NCBI RefSeq assembly: GCF_018595685.2
Contig: NZ_CP092334.1
Span: 1,454,001-1,518,000, forward strand
DNA from: Flavihumibacter rivuli
GTDB lineage: Bacteria; Bacteroidota; Bacteroidia; Chitinophagales; Chitinophagaceae
Length of the DNA: 64,000 nt
Direction of reading: 5' to 3'
This document shows, in pieces, positions 28,614 through 37,665 of this stretch (positions within the stretch are counted from its first letter, which is position 1; the number at the start of each line of letters is the position of its first letter). The notes below the pieces were generated by a model. The model was not told the origin of the DNA. It searched no databases and saw nothing but the letters and a program-made list of their open reading frames with translations. The position numbers and the translations under genes were made by a program.

Positions 28614-29126
28614 ATGGAACATGAATACAACCTCGTTTACGCGGATTATTATAAAAATTATATCCAGCTGGCTCTTGATGGCGACCTGAAAAAGGCGCTG
28701 AAGAAGAATTCCAAATCATTCCTGGAGTTCCTGGAGTCTATTCCTGCCCAAAAGATCGACTATGCCTATGCAGAAGGCAAATGGACGATCAAGCAACTTT
28801 TACAGCACATCATTGATGCAGAGCGGGTATTTGCTTACAGGGCATTGAGGATAGCCCGCTTCGACGAAACCGCACTGCCTGGCTTCGATGAGAATACCTG
28901 GGCGGAAAAGGCAGATGTATCAGCAAGGGGCTGGCAGGATATGGTGAAAGAGTTCAAGGCCCTTCGCAAGAGCAATCGCGCCATGATCAATGATTTTACG
29001 AAAGAACAGCTAAGTGCAACCGGAACAGCCAGTGGCAACCCCATCAGTTGTGCTGCCATCTGCTTTATCCTGGTAGGGCATGTGGAACACCATATGAACA
29101 TCATCAGGGAAAGGTACCTGTCCTGA
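28614..29126 (+). CDS. DinB-family four-helix protein
   Basis: 170 residues. The DinB/YfiT fold is a four-helix bundle with a metal site of three His: here LLQHIIDAERVFAYRALRIA (first His, near residue 63) and GHVEHHMNIIRERYL (His pair near 158-162). Members include bacillithiol and mycothiol S-transferases and other metal-dependent thiol enzymes, so a link with bshC in this window is possible. The gene is alone between two terminators. This protein is not related to DNA polymerase IV, which carries the same name. Confidence 0.88.
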   Translation: MEHEYNLVYADYYKNYIQLALDGDLKKALKKNSKSFLEFLESIPAQKIDYAYAEGKWTIKQLLQHIIDAERVFAYRALRIARFDETALPGFDENTWAEKADVSARGWQDMVKEFKALRKSNRAMINDFTKEQLSATGTASGNPISCAAICFILVGHVEHHMNIIRERYLS

Positions 29127-29190
29127 TCACGCTAAAAGAAGATTATAATATCAGAATATTCATTTGGGGAATGATCCAAATGGATAGAAA

Positions 29191-29221
29191 AGCAAAAGCC
29201 CCTTTCGGGGCTTTCGTTTTA
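29191..29221. terminator. Bidirectional terminator between the DinB and protease genes
   Basis: 8-bp stem AAAGCCCC / GGGGCTTT with loop TTTC at 29195-29214, T-rich to the right and A-rich to the left, between two converging genes; it touches the stop codon at 29219. Confidence 0.85.
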
Positions 29222-31372
29222 GTTCTTGTTTCCCAATGCAAGGTTGCGTTGGAAAACCATATCGTTGATCACATTCACTGCTTCGTCCAGATAAATATCG
29301 GTACGCAGGTTCTTCTTCCATTGCTTGTACCTTTCCAGTTTATCCTTATCTACGGCAAACTTGTCCTCATCACCCGGAATGGAAGCTACTTCCAGCTCCT
29401 TCGGTAATTTATTTAATGTTTCCAATTGCTTAACTGTAGCATTGATCTTCTTCTTTGACTCCCGGAACTTGTCGATATTCAAAGAATACACTTTGTCGTT
29501 TTGCTCACTCAACCAATCAGTATTGGTCTTGATGAGGTTGAAGGCTTCATTATTGGCTACCCTTGCCTGGCTGTTCTTCCTTACAAGGTTCAGGTCAAAA
29601 GGCGACCTCCAGGCTGTGTAGGGAGCTTTCTGGATCTCATCCCAGGGAAGGGCATCAGGATCATCCTTTTCCCTGAACTTGGCGTTCTCATAAATATCGG
29701 GCAATACCACATCAGAAGAAACCCCTTTCAGCTGCGTAGATCCGCCATTGATGCGATAGAACTTTTGCAGGGTCAGTTTAATGGTGCCCAATTCGCTGTT
29801 GGCAACGAACATACCGGTTTCCTTATCCAATCCAATATTACGCTGAACTGTTCCCTTGCCATAGGTGGTTGTGCTTCCCAGCACCACACCCCTTCCATAA
29901 TCCTGAATAGCGGCAGCAAAGATCTCTGACGCAGAGGCACTGAACTCATTCACCATAACGGCCAAAGGCCCATCATACAAAACCGTCTTATCCCTGTCGC
30001 GAAGCACACTTGGCCTGCCTTCCCTGTCTTTCACCTGTACAATGGGACCTTCTTCAATGAAGAGGCCAGCCATTTGCACCACATCATAAAGGGAACCACC
30101 GCCATTGTTGCGCAGGTCGATCACAATTCCATCTACCTTTTGTTCCTTCAGCTTGATCACTTCACGGGCTACATCCACCGCGCAACGATTGCCTTTCGGG
30201 TTATCGAAATCGGCATAGAACTCGGGCAGGAAGATATAACCTACCTTGCCTTTGCCGTTATCCACAATAGCGCTACGAGCAAAGGTTTCATCCTGTACGA
30301 TCTCATCACGGATAATGCTTACCACCTTTACACTGCCATCTGCTTTCCTTAGGGTGAGTCTTACTTCGGTACCTTTCTTGCCCCGGATGAGCTTCACCGC
30401 ATCTTCTACAGCAAAACCAGCCAGGTCGGTTGGTTCTTCGCCACCCTGGGCCACTTTCAGGATCACATCACCAACAGTGAATTCACCAGATTTCCAGGCC
30501 GGGCTGCCTGTCAATAAGGAAGCGATCTTGATATTGCCTTCTTCCTCACGCAGGGAAGCCCCGATCCCAAAAAACCTTCCACTCATCTGCTCATCGAAAT
30601 AGCGCTTGTCTACCGGCGGGAAGAAAGTGGTATGCGGATCCATGGCATTGGTAATGGTATTCACATACTGGTTGAACCTGTCATCGTCATTGTATTTCAA
30701 CTTCAGGCGATCGAACATCCTGGTGTTCACTTTAGCGACCCTTTCACGGGCTTCTTTTTCCAGTTCCTGCGGGGTCTTCATTACAAAGCCTTCCTTGCCT
30801 TTATTCTTTTCCTGGTTATCAAGCAGCTCAACATAACGTTCCAGCACCTGGTACTTAATGCGCTTTCTCCAGCGCTCCTTCAGGTCGGAAGAATTCTTGG
30901 CAAACTCCAGTTTCTCGGGGTCCAGCACCACGTCTTCATTTGAGGTAAAGTCGAATGGCTTGGCCAGCATTTCCTTCGCAATGGCCTCTGCTTCCAGGAT
31001 CCGTTTCTTGTAGATGGTGGAAACTGCAGGTACAAATTCTACCAATCCGCCTTTGATCTCATCATCAAGGGTGGTTTCATATTTCTTCAGGGCCAGGAGG
31101 TCGGCCTGCTGGAAGATCACTTTCTCCTGGTCAACATTGGCCAGGTATTTCTTGAATATTTCCTTTGAAAATGCATCATTGATATCCTTTGGACTATAAT
31201 GCACCTGCTGGAGAATATCCCCTACATTATGCAATATTTTCTCATATTTCCCTGGGGGCTGTGAACCATCCGTTCCCATGGAGCGGAATCCGATGAAAAG
31301 GGCACAGACCAGGACCAGGACCAACACAGGTAAGCTTCTCTTGCTGAACATATAGTCTAACAGTTTTTGCAT
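29219..31372 (-). CDS. C-terminal processing (tail-specific) protease, S41 family
   Basis: 717 residues, the long Prc type. A signal anchor near the N-terminus (SLPVLVLVLVCALFIG) places it in the periplasm. An N-terminal helical domain (about 40-230) is followed by a PDZ domain (GRFFGIGASLREEEGNIKI ... PTDLAGFAVEDAVKLIRGKK) and the S41 core with VMVNEFSASASEIFAAAIQD (catalytic Ser) and YGKGTVQRNIGL (catalytic Lys). A DUF3340-like C-terminal part closes the chain. It trims or degrades periplasmic proteins from their C-termini. A second ATG at 31351 is a possible true start. Confidence 0.95.
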   Translation of the reverse strand: MQKLLDYMFSKRSLPVLVLVLVCALFIGFRSMGTDGSQPPGKYEKILHNVGDILQQVHYSPKDINDAFSKEIFKKYLANVDQEKVIFQQADLLALKKYETTLDDEIKGGLVEFVPAVSTIYKKRILEAEAIAKEMLAKPFDFTSNEDVVLDPEKLEFAKNSSDLKERWRKRIKYQVLERYVELLDNQEKNKGKEGFVMKTPQELEKEARERVAKVNTRMFDRLKLKYNDDDRFNQYVNTITNAMDPHTTFFPPVDKRYFDEQMSGRFFGIGASLREEEGNIKIASLLTGSPAWKSGEFTVGDVILKVAQGGEEPTDLAGFAVEDAVKLIRGKKGTEVRLTLRKADGSVKVVSIIRDEIVQDETFARSAIVDNGKGKVGYIFLPEFYADFDNPKGNRCAVDVAREVIKLKEQKVDGIVIDLRNNGGGSLYDVVQMAGLFIEEGPIVQVKDREGRPSVLRDRDKTVLYDGPLAVMVNEFSASASEIFAAAIQDYGRGVVLGSTTTYGKGTVQRNIGLDKETGMFVANSELGTIKLTLQKFYRINGGSTQLKGVSSDVVLPDIYENAKFREKDDPDALPWDEIQKAPYTAWRSPFDLNLVRKNSQARVANNEAFNLIKTNTDWLSEQNDKVYSLNIDKFRESKKKINATVKQLETLNKLPKELEVASIPGDEDKFAVDKDKLERYKQWKKNLRTDIYLDEAVNVINDMVFQRNLALGNKN

Positions 31373-31377
31373 TGTAT

Positions 31378-31385
31378 CAAAAATA
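31378..31385 (-). promoter_or_regulatory. Candidate -7 element before the S41 protease
   Basis: TATTTTTG on the minus strand fits TAnnTTTG. It lies only 5 bases from the ATG at 31372, which would give a leaderless mRNA, or fits a start at the internal ATG 31351. Confidence 0.4.
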
Positions 31386-31495
31386 ACGATAAAACATCAC
31401 GGCTTGTTGTTGTAAAAGCTCAATTAACAAGTGATTGTGATGAGCGGGAGACGAGATTTTTTTTAGTGAAAATTTCGTTTTTCAAATTTAGTGTG

Positions 31496-31503
31496 TATTT
31501 TTG
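31496..31503 (+). promoter_or_regulatory. Candidate -7 element before tRNA-His
   Basis: TATTTTTG fits TAnnTTTG and lies 38 bases upstream of the tRNA. No clear -33 TTG. Confidence 0.45.
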
Positions 31504-31540
31504 CCGCCCCTTAGAAACAGTAATGCTTCCAAAGGGATAC

Positions 31541-31618
31541 GGAGGTTGTAGCTCAGTTGGTTAGAGCGTCAGATTGTGGCTCTGAAGGCCGGGGGTTCGA
31601 ATCCCCTCAATCTCCCCA
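31541..31618 (+). tRNA. tRNA-His (anticodon GTG)
   Basis: Folds as a full cloverleaf. Acceptor stem GAGGTTG / CAATCTC, D-stem GCTC/GAGC, anticodon stem TCAGA/TCTGA with loop TTGTGGC and anticodon GTG at 31576-31578, T-arm with loop TTCGAAT. The discriminator is C at 31615 and the base before the acceptor stem is G (31541), giving the G-1:C73 pair that marks tRNA-His. The CCA end is encoded (31616-31618). Confidence 0.97.
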
Positions 31619-31620
31619 GG

Positions 31621-31646
31621 ATCCCTCACCTCGGTGAGGGATTTTT
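31621..31646 (+). terminator. Terminator after tRNA-His
   Basis: 10-bp stem ATCCCTCACC / GGTGAGGGAT with a 2-base formal loop (TC), followed by TTTT. It lies 2 bases after the tRNA and 19 bases before the next ATG. Confidence 0.85.
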
Positions 31647-31664
31647 ACTTTAATCAATTCGCTC

Positions 31665-32270
31665 ATGAACTATTGGCTTTTCCTGATCCCCCTGATCTCT
31701 GCATTTATTGGCTGGTTCACCAATTGGATCGCTATCAAGATGCTTTTCCACCCGAGGGAGCCAAAACGTATCCTGGGAATCACCATACAGGGGATATTTC
31801 CAAAAAGGCAGGCACAGTTCGCTGAAAAACTCGGCAAACTGGTAAGCGATGAATTGCTCTCTTTCAAGGATATCGCCCACAAGATCTCCAACCCGGAGAA
31901 CCTGGACCAACTCCTCCCCTTTATTGATGCCCATATCGACCGGTTCCTGAAAGAAAAACTAAAGGAGTCCATGCCCATGATCAGTATGTTCATTGGGGAG
32001 AAGACCATCAACCAGCTGAAGTCTGTCTTTCTTGAAGAGCTCCGCGATTTGTTCCCGACGCTGATGGAACAGTATATGACAAGGCTCCAGGACCAACTAG
32101 ACCTGGAAAAGATCGTGGTGGAGAAGGTGAAAGGCTTTTCCAGTGACAAACTGGAAGATATCCTCCAGAATATCATGGCCCGGGAATTCCGCTTCGTAGA
32201 GATCATTGGTGGTGTACTGGGCTTCCTGATCGGGCTGGTCCAGATCGCCATTACCTATTTAACCGCCTGA
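31665..32270 (+). CDS. DUF445-family membrane protein
   Basis: 201 residues. One hydrophobic segment opens the chain (MNYWLFLIPLISAFIGWFTN) and another closes it (IIGGVLGFLIGLVQIAITYL), with an amphipathic helical middle. The N-terminal WFTNWIAIKMLFHPREPKRI is the DUF445/YheB signature. It would be a cytosolic-membrane protein with the helical part on one face. Function is unknown. The gene lies directly after the tRNA-His terminator. Confidence 0.85.
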   Translation: MNYWLFLIPLISAFIGWFTNWIAIKMLFHPREPKRILGITIQGIFPKRQAQFAEKLGKLVSDELLSFKDIAHKISNPENLDQLLPFIDAHIDRFLKEKLKESMPMISMFIGEKTINQLKSVFLEELRDLFPTLMEQYMTRLQDQLDLEKIVVEKVKGFSSDKLEDILQNIMAREFRFVEIIGGVLGFLIGLVQIAITYLTA

Positions 32271-32438
32271 CCGGCCACCCCAAAGGCCCCGGACTACCAT
32301 TTATAAAGGCATTCTTCCTTCTATCCGAAGCATTAAACCGAAGGGCCCGGCCATTTGTCTTATACCATTCATCACATTGTCAGCAAATTGTCATGATCCT
32401 TTGCTGAATTTTGCGCCACTCAGAGAAAACATAGAAGA

Positions 32439-35102
32439 ATGCTTAAGAACCTTTTACTAGCCTTATTCGTGCTGATGAACACCAGCCTGATTGCCCAGAT
32501 GCCTGCCGGGGTTTCCGGAAGGGCCGGTGCGATGGGTGGTGGCAACATGAACATCGGCCGATTCTACGGAAAGATCGTTGACGGAAAGACCAACAAGGGC
32601 ATTGAAGCTGCCTCCGTACAATTGATCCAAAGCAAGTTCGACACTCTTACCAAGAAGAGGAAGGATACCATTGTTGCCGGTATGCTCACCGATAAAAGGG
32701 GTGAATTTGCCTTCGAAAGCCTTGCCATTGCAGCCTCCTACAAACTAAAAGTTACCGCCATTGGTTTTAAGGCCATTGAACAAAAAGTGGCTTTTGAGAT
32801 GAAGATGGGCGGCGGTGATATGTCCAGGGCACTGGCCGGTGTAGACAAGGACCTCGGTAATATTGCCATGGAAGCAGACGCACAGGTATTGGAAGGGGTA
32901 ACCGTAACGGCCAACAAGCCCTTGTATAGTGCCAGTATCGACAGGAAAGTGTTCAATGTTGAAAAGAACCTTAACTCTGCCGGTGGAACCGCTGTGGATG
33001 TCATGAAAAATGTGCCTTCCGTGCAGGTAGACCTCGATGGTAATGTAACCCTCAGGAATGCCAGCCCGCAGATATTTGTGGATGGCCGTCCTACTACCCT
33101 GACCCTCGAACAAATCCCTGCCGATGCGATCGCTTCCATTGAAGTGATCACCAACCCTTCTGCCAAGTATGATGCATCCGGTGGTACCTCAGGCATCCTG
33201 AACATCGTATTAAAGAAGAATAAGAAAGTTGGCTATAGCGGAAACCTTCGTGCAGGCATTGATATGCGCGCCAGGCCAAACCTGGGTGGTGATTTTAACG
33301 TCCGCCAGGGCAAGGTGAACCTCTTTGCGAATGCCAACTACGGTATGCGTAAATCCATCTCAAATGGAGAAACAGAACGTACTTCCCTGTTCGATAATCC
33401 CAATACCTTCCTCAAACAATATGACGAAAGTGTGAGCAAGGGCTTTTTCTCCTTTGGAAGGCTTGGGGCGGATTATTTCATTGACAACCGCAATACCCTG
33501 TCAGGATCCATCAACCTGGTAAGGGGTGAATTCAAGCCCTATACCACCAGTGATATCTTCGTTGATACCCTTGCCAGCTCGGGTACAGCTACCTCTAACA
33601 GTATCAGGAACTCCAACACCGTTGGTAGTTTCCGTAACCTGGGAACCACCCTTGGCTTCAAACACAACTTTGCCAAACCGGGTAAGGAACTGACTGCTGA
33701 CCTGAACTTCAACCAAAGCAAGAACGAGAACAACAACAAGATCGTTAACGATATTTATCCGAAATTGGGTTCTGATGAGGGTTACCGCCAGTTTATCCAG
33801 TTGTTGAACGGTGCGGGCACCAACAAGTTCTTCACGGTTCAAACCGATTTCGTTAACCCCTTGTCTGAGAATGCCAAGATCGAAATGGGTCTGCGCGCCC
33901 AGTTCCGTTCTGTTGACAGCCGCAACGATATCTTCCAGCAACTTCCCAACGGCACAATTGTTCCCATCCCACAATTGTCTTCCAAGTATGAGAATACCGA
34001 TAATGTTTATGCGGCTTATACCAGTTTTTCCAATAAGTACAAGAAGTTGGGTTACCAGTTGGGGCTGCGTATAGAGAGTTCGGAATATGAAGGCACGGTG
34101 TATTCAACCAAAACAGATGGTAAGGACAGCATCCAAACCTTCAGCAATAATTTCCCAATCAGTCTCTTCCCCAGTGCGTTCTTTACCTATGACCTGGGTA
34201 ACCAGCAGGATCTCCAGCTGAGCTATACCCGAAGGGTGAACCGGCCCAACTTCTTCCAGCTTTTCCCCTTCACAGATTACTCTGACTCACTAAACCTGAG
34301 CCGTGGTAATCCTAACCTGATCCCTGAGTTCACCAGCTCATTTGAATTGGGTTACCAGAAGATCACGGAAAAGAACAACAGTTTCCTGGCTACCTATTAC
34401 CTCAAATACACGGAGAACCTGATCACCAGGGTTCAACAAAAGGAAAACAATCCGGTTACAGGAGACGAAGTACTGGTGAATACTTATACCAATGCCAACA
34501 GTAGTATTGTTACAGGCCTGGAACTAACCAGTAAGTTCGCAGTGAAAAAGTGGTGGGACCTGACCGGTAACCTGAACCTGTTCACGTCAAAGATCAATAT
34601 TGATGATCCCAGTGTAACCGAACAGGATAATATTTACAGCTACTTCATCAAACTGAACAATACTTTCAAATTACCCAAGAACTTCACGGTTCAATTGAGT
34701 GGTGAATATACGTCCAAGACCATCCTCCCTCCCGGCGGAAGCGGTGGTGGTGGTGGCCGTTTTGGTGGTGGTGGTATGATGTGGGGTGGTCCCGGAAATA
34801 CTGCACAAGGTTATGTACGCCCGAACTATTTCGTGGACCTGTCTGTTCGCTATGAGTTCCTCAAGAACAGGGCCGCTTCCATTACCCTGAGTTGGAGCGA
34901 TATCTTCCGCACCCGTATCAGCGACCAGCATTCCGAATCCCAGTTCTTTATCCAGGATTCAAGGAGGAGAAGGGATCCGCAATTCTTCAGGCTTCAGTTT
35001 GCCTGGAGGTTTGGTAAGTTCGACACTTCCATCTTCAAGCGCAAGAACATCAGGGGCGAAATGCAGAACATGCAGAACATGAACGAAGGTGTTCAATTCT
35101 AA
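32439..35102 (+). CDS. Outer-membrane beta-barrel receptor with carboxypeptidase-D-like domain (TonB-dependent type)
   Basis: 887 residues, signal peptide to about residue 19. A carboxypeptidase-D regulatory-like domain (FYGKIVDGKTNKGIEAASVQ) is followed by a plug-like region (DVMKNVPSVQVDLDGNVTLR, IEVITNPSAKYDASGGTSGIL) and a barrel of the OMP_b-brl_3 type. The middle YTRRVNRPNFFQLFPFTDYSD and last-strand region FFRLQFAWRFGKFD are typical. Near residues 763-785 it has a Gly-rich run. No SusD partner follows, so the cargo is unknown and it may not be a glycan receptor. Confidence 0.9.
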   Translation: MLKNLLLALFVLMNTSLIAQMPAGVSGRAGAMGGGNMNIGRFYGKIVDGKTNKGIEAASVQLIQSKFDTLTKKRKDTIVAGMLTDKRGEFAFESLAIAASYKLKVTAIGFKAIEQKVAFEMKMGGGDMSRALAGVDKDLGNIAMEADAQVLEGVTVTANKPLYSASIDRKVFNVEKNLNSAGGTAVDVMKNVPSVQVDLDGNVTLRNASPQIFVDGRPTTLTLEQIPADAIASIEVITNPSAKYDASGGTSGILNIVLKKNKKVGYSGNLRAGIDMRARPNLGGDFNVRQGKVNLFANANYGMRKSISNGETERTSLFDNPNTFLKQYDESVSKGFFSFGRLGADYFIDNRNTLSGSINLVRGEFKPYTTSDIFVDTLASSGTATSNSIRNSNTVGSFRNLGTTLGFKHNFAKPGKELTADLNFNQSKNENNNKIVNDIYPKLGSDEGYRQFIQLLNGAGTNKFFTVQTDFVNPLSENAKIEMGLRAQFRSVDSRNDIFQQLPNGTIVPIPQLSSKYENTDNVYAAYTSFSNKYKKLGYQLGLRIESSEYEGTVYSTKTDGKDSIQTFSNNFPISLFPSAFFTYDLGNQQDLQLSYTRRVNRPNFFQLFPFTDYSDSLNLSRGNPNLIPEFTSSFELGYQKITEKNNSFLATYYLKYTENLITRVQQKENNPVTGDEVLVNTYTNANSSIVTGLELTSKFAVKKWWDLTGNLNLFTSKINIDDPSVTEQDNIYSYFIKLNNTFKLPKNFTVQLSGEYTSKTILPPGGSGGGGGRFGGGGMMWGGPGNTAQGYVRPNYFVDLSVRYEFLKNRAASITLSWSDIFRTRISDQHSESQFFIQDSRRRRDPQFFRLQFAWRFGKFDTSIFKRKNIRGEMQNMQNMNEGVQF

Positions 35103-35122
35103 TTGACCCCAAAGACATAAAG

Positions 35123-35152
35123 AAAGGCCGGCTTGATGCCGGCCTTTTATTT
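35123..35152. terminator. Terminator after the receptor gene
   Basis: 10-bp stem AAAGGCCGGC / GCCGGCCTTT with loop TTGAT, then TTATTTTC; it lies between converging genes. Confidence 0.9.
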
Positions 35153-35169
35153 TCTTAGGTAGTCAGATG

Positions 35170-35826
35170 TCATCTGGCAGACCGTATTTCCATTTGTGGT
35201 TTGGTGACAACCCTGTAACACTGGATCCCCGCAGATAACAGAAAAACAATCCCCACCAGTATATTCAGGAATTTTTGTCCTGCATTCATTCTCCTCACCA
35301 GCCATTTGCCACCATAAATGAATAGCAACAAGCCTGTCACCGTGCCAATCCCAATACCCAAGGTATAGACATTAAAAGCCAGGGTTGTAGATTGCAATAG
35401 GTGGATACTGAAAAGGTAACTGCTCCAAAGGAACCAGAAAGGGATCTGTACAGGGTTGACGGCACTCATGCTTAATCCCAGGAAAAAACGGTTCATCTTG
35501 TTATCCAGCAGGATATTCATGCGTTCTCCCGGTGCTGCCATAGCTGCCCGGATGCTGCTGATACCCAGGACCAGGAAAAGGACCACTGTCACCCATTCCA
35601 GTATATAAAAGATCCGCTGGTTGGACATGATCCAGTCCACACCTTTGAGCGAAAGACGCACATAAATGATCTCCACCAGGGCTACCCCTGCCGCGAAGGC
35701 CAATGCCCTCCTCGTGTTCTCCTGGACAGCGATCTGCATGGCAGAGATATTCAGTGTCCCCAGGGGAAGGCTCCCCAGGAAGCTGATCAGCATTCCTGCA
35801 CCGAATATCTTGAATAAAGCGATCAT
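35170..35826 (-). CDS. LysE-family amino-acid exporter
   Basis: 218 residues with about six hydrophobic segments. The N-terminal GAGMLISFLGSLPLGTLNISAM carries the family PG-like turn, and the ALAFAAGVALVEIIYVRLSL segment corresponds to the second repeat. LysE/RhtB proteins export amino acids or related small molecules across the inner membrane. The substrate is not clear. It is a single gene, 46 bases downstream of the ATP-grasp operon on the same strand, and could be read through from it. Confidence 0.85.
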   Translation of the reverse strand: MIALFKIFGAGMLISFLGSLPLGTLNISAMQIAVQENTRRALAFAAGVALVEIIYVRLSLKGVDWIMSNQRIFYILEWVTVVLFLVLGISSIRAAMAAPGERMNILLDNKMNRFFLGLSMSAVNPVQIPFWFLWSSYLFSIHLLQSTTLAFNVYTLGIGIGTVTGLLLFIYGGKWLVRRMNAGQKFLNILVGIVFLLSAGIQCYRVVTKPQMEIRSAR

Positions 35827-35872
35827 ATTGGCTATAGCTTGGTTCCCTAACGTTTATCTATAACCGATAATA

Positions 35873-36937
35873 TCAGGGGTACATTTGGGCCACCTTCCGT
35901 TCAAACTCCGTATTGTCGCGGAACATCTTTCTCCCTTCCATGAAGGTCAGGTAAGGTACGCCTTTCTTGTGGTTGAGCCGGCTTACCCGGAAAAGGATGA
36001 ACCAATGCCTGATGATCTCCTTCCAGGCAAAGAACAGGGAGTGCTTAGGATCATACATATGGGTTGGTTCGGATCCGGCCCCATTCAACTCAATGATGGA
36101 GAAATCCCTGCCTTCCCTTAAAGAGGTCCAATCCTTATAGCGAATATCCAGCCTGCCATAATAGAACCCGTCGATCCGCTTACAGATGCCATCAATGGTC
36201 CGCACAAAGGTTGCATCCACCAGATGGGAATCATCAAGGAATTTTGCCCCACGGGCATGGTTGCCATAAGGCACGAGTTCCTTCTTTTCCCCATTGGGCA
36301 ATATGGCTTCCAGACCTTCGCCATACATCCTTTCCAGTACAGGCAATTGAAGGATAAACCGTTTATCGAGCAGGAGCAGTTGACGGATCGTGCTTCTACC
36401 ATCCCCTATCACCCCCAGGAATTCCTTTTGTACAACACCTGTCACATGGCCCATTTCACTTCCCGGATAACGATAATAGAAGATACCTACCTCCCTGGCA
36501 AAAGGAACATACTCCTGCACCAGGAAATCAAGTGGTGAACTTGCTGCATAGACCCGCAATTCATTTTCATTCGCCAGTTTCTTCACCCCCCTTCCCCTGC
36601 CGCCTACATCAGGCTTGCCGATCAATGGATAGTTGAAGCCTCTTTGCTTTACCTCCTCTACCACGGCTTCGGGTGAGCATGGCAGTGGGAAATAGATGGT
36701 CTTCGGATAATATTCTTCAGGAATGATGTCATAGATCGCCTTCTTGGACTCCATCAGGAAACCGCCATAATCAATGGTTGGATTGGAGGCCGAGAAAAAA
36801 AAGAAAGACCTCGCCCTGGCGCAGAGCAGGAACCAGACAGGCAGGATAGGTACATAAACAGTATTGAATGACCAATACTCCCAGTTCAATAGTTTGATAA
36901 AAAACGGGCGGTGTAAAATCCTTTGGCTCCAATTCAT
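35873..36937 (-). CDS. ATP-grasp ligase-like protein of unknown substrate
   Basis: 354 residues. A hydrophobic stretch near the N-terminus (VYVPILPVWFLLCARARSFF) is followed by an ATP-grasp domain: YPLIGKPDVGGRGRGVKKLA (nucleotide-binding loop), FLVQEYVPFAREVGIFYYRY, and GRLDIRYKDWTSLREGRDFS ending in IIELNGAG, the acidic metal-binding strand. ATP-grasp enzymes join a carboxylate to an amine or thiol through an acylphosphate. It overlaps the TANGO2-like gene by 4 bases, so the two are translationally coupled, with a DinB gene in front. The closest named families would be D-ala-D-ala-ligase-like or carboxylate-amine ligases. Confidence 0.82.
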   Translation of the reverse strand: MNWSQRILHRPFFIKLLNWEYWSFNTVYVPILPVWFLLCARARSFFFFSASNPTIDYGGFLMESKKAIYDIIPEEYYPKTIYFPLPCSPEAVVEEVKQRGFNYPLIGKPDVGGRGRGVKKLANENELRVYAASSPLDFLVQEYVPFAREVGIFYYRYPGSEMGHVTGVVQKEFLGVIGDGRSTIRQLLLLDKRFILQLPVLERMYGEGLEAILPNGEKKELVPYGNHARGAKFLDDSHLVDATFVRTIDGICKRIDGFYYGRLDIRYKDWTSLREGRDFSIIELNGAGSEPTHMYDPKHSLFFAWKEIIRHWFILFRVSRLNHKKGVPYLTFMEGRKMFRDNTEFERKVAQMYP

Positions 36938-37665
36938 GAGGGTAATTCCGGAACATTTGAGTATTCCAGTCCGGCCTGGTATTTCTTGTTCTCCTGCAGA
37001 TCGTGATAGATCATCCTTATTGACTGTTCCGTTTTTTCCATGCAGGTAATGCTGACAGTAAGCATTTCCCCATTCCGGTTCATCCGGAGGCCGTTGTACA
37101 GATCCCCATTGCCCCCGAATTGGTGAAAATACTGGATGGCATAGGCATCAGGCATGGGATTATTGCCCAGCCACTCATTGAACCAGGCCCTACGCCTGTC
37201 GATCACCTCCTGGTCATATAGCGTAACTGATGACCAGATTTGGGGAAGCCACGGATCCAGTTCTGTGATATGCTTCTTCTTTCCATCCCAACGATGTTCC
37301 CTTAACAGGCCTTCCTGTAAAAGGATAAGGGTAAAGGGTTCAATATTGTGGAGATCGATACGCTGGTAGGCACCGAACATATCTTCATTGGCTACTACAT
37401 CCAGGAAGATCATGCCCCTGCTCCTTCTGTATGGATAAACTGGTTCATGCTTTACCAATCCCCCGTTCAATAATACAGCCAGGTGTCCGGCTTCATGCAT
37501 GGCAACCCAGGTCCCATGGGCATCCGGGTCACGAGGATATACCAGTTTTACCCCATTCACTTCATAAGAAGTGGGAGGAATAGCTATCCCCCTGATCTTT
37601 TTCTCATCCCTGTTGGAAGTGAGGAAGACCTTATCCCTGAACGGTAAATAGGTTACTGTGCACAT
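36934..37665 (-). CDS. TANGO2 / NRDE-family protein
   Basis: 243 residues. The family signature opens the chain: MCTVTYLPFRDKVFLTSNRDE, with the NRDE motif at residues 18-21, followed by GTWVAMHEAGHLAVLLNGG. Cys2 after the initiator Met is conserved in the family and could serve as an N-terminal nucleophile as in Ntn hydrolases; this is inference. The eukaryotic relative TANGO2 affects lipid and haem handling; the bacterial role is not settled. The gene overlaps the DinB gene upstream by 13 bases and the ATP-grasp gene downstream by 4. Confidence 0.9.
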   Translation of the reverse strand: MCTVTYLPFRDKVFLTSNRDEKKIRGIAIPPTSYEVNGVKLVYPRDPDAHGTWVAMHEAGHLAVLLNGGLVKHEPVYPYRRSRGMIFLDVVANEDMFGAYQRIDLHNIEPFTLILLQEGLLREHRWDGKKKHITELDPWLPQIWSSVTLYDQEVIDRRRAWFNEWLGNNPMPDAYAIQYFHQFGGNGDLYNGLRMNRNGEMLTVSITCMEKTEQSIRMIYHDLQENKKYQAGLEYSNVPELPS

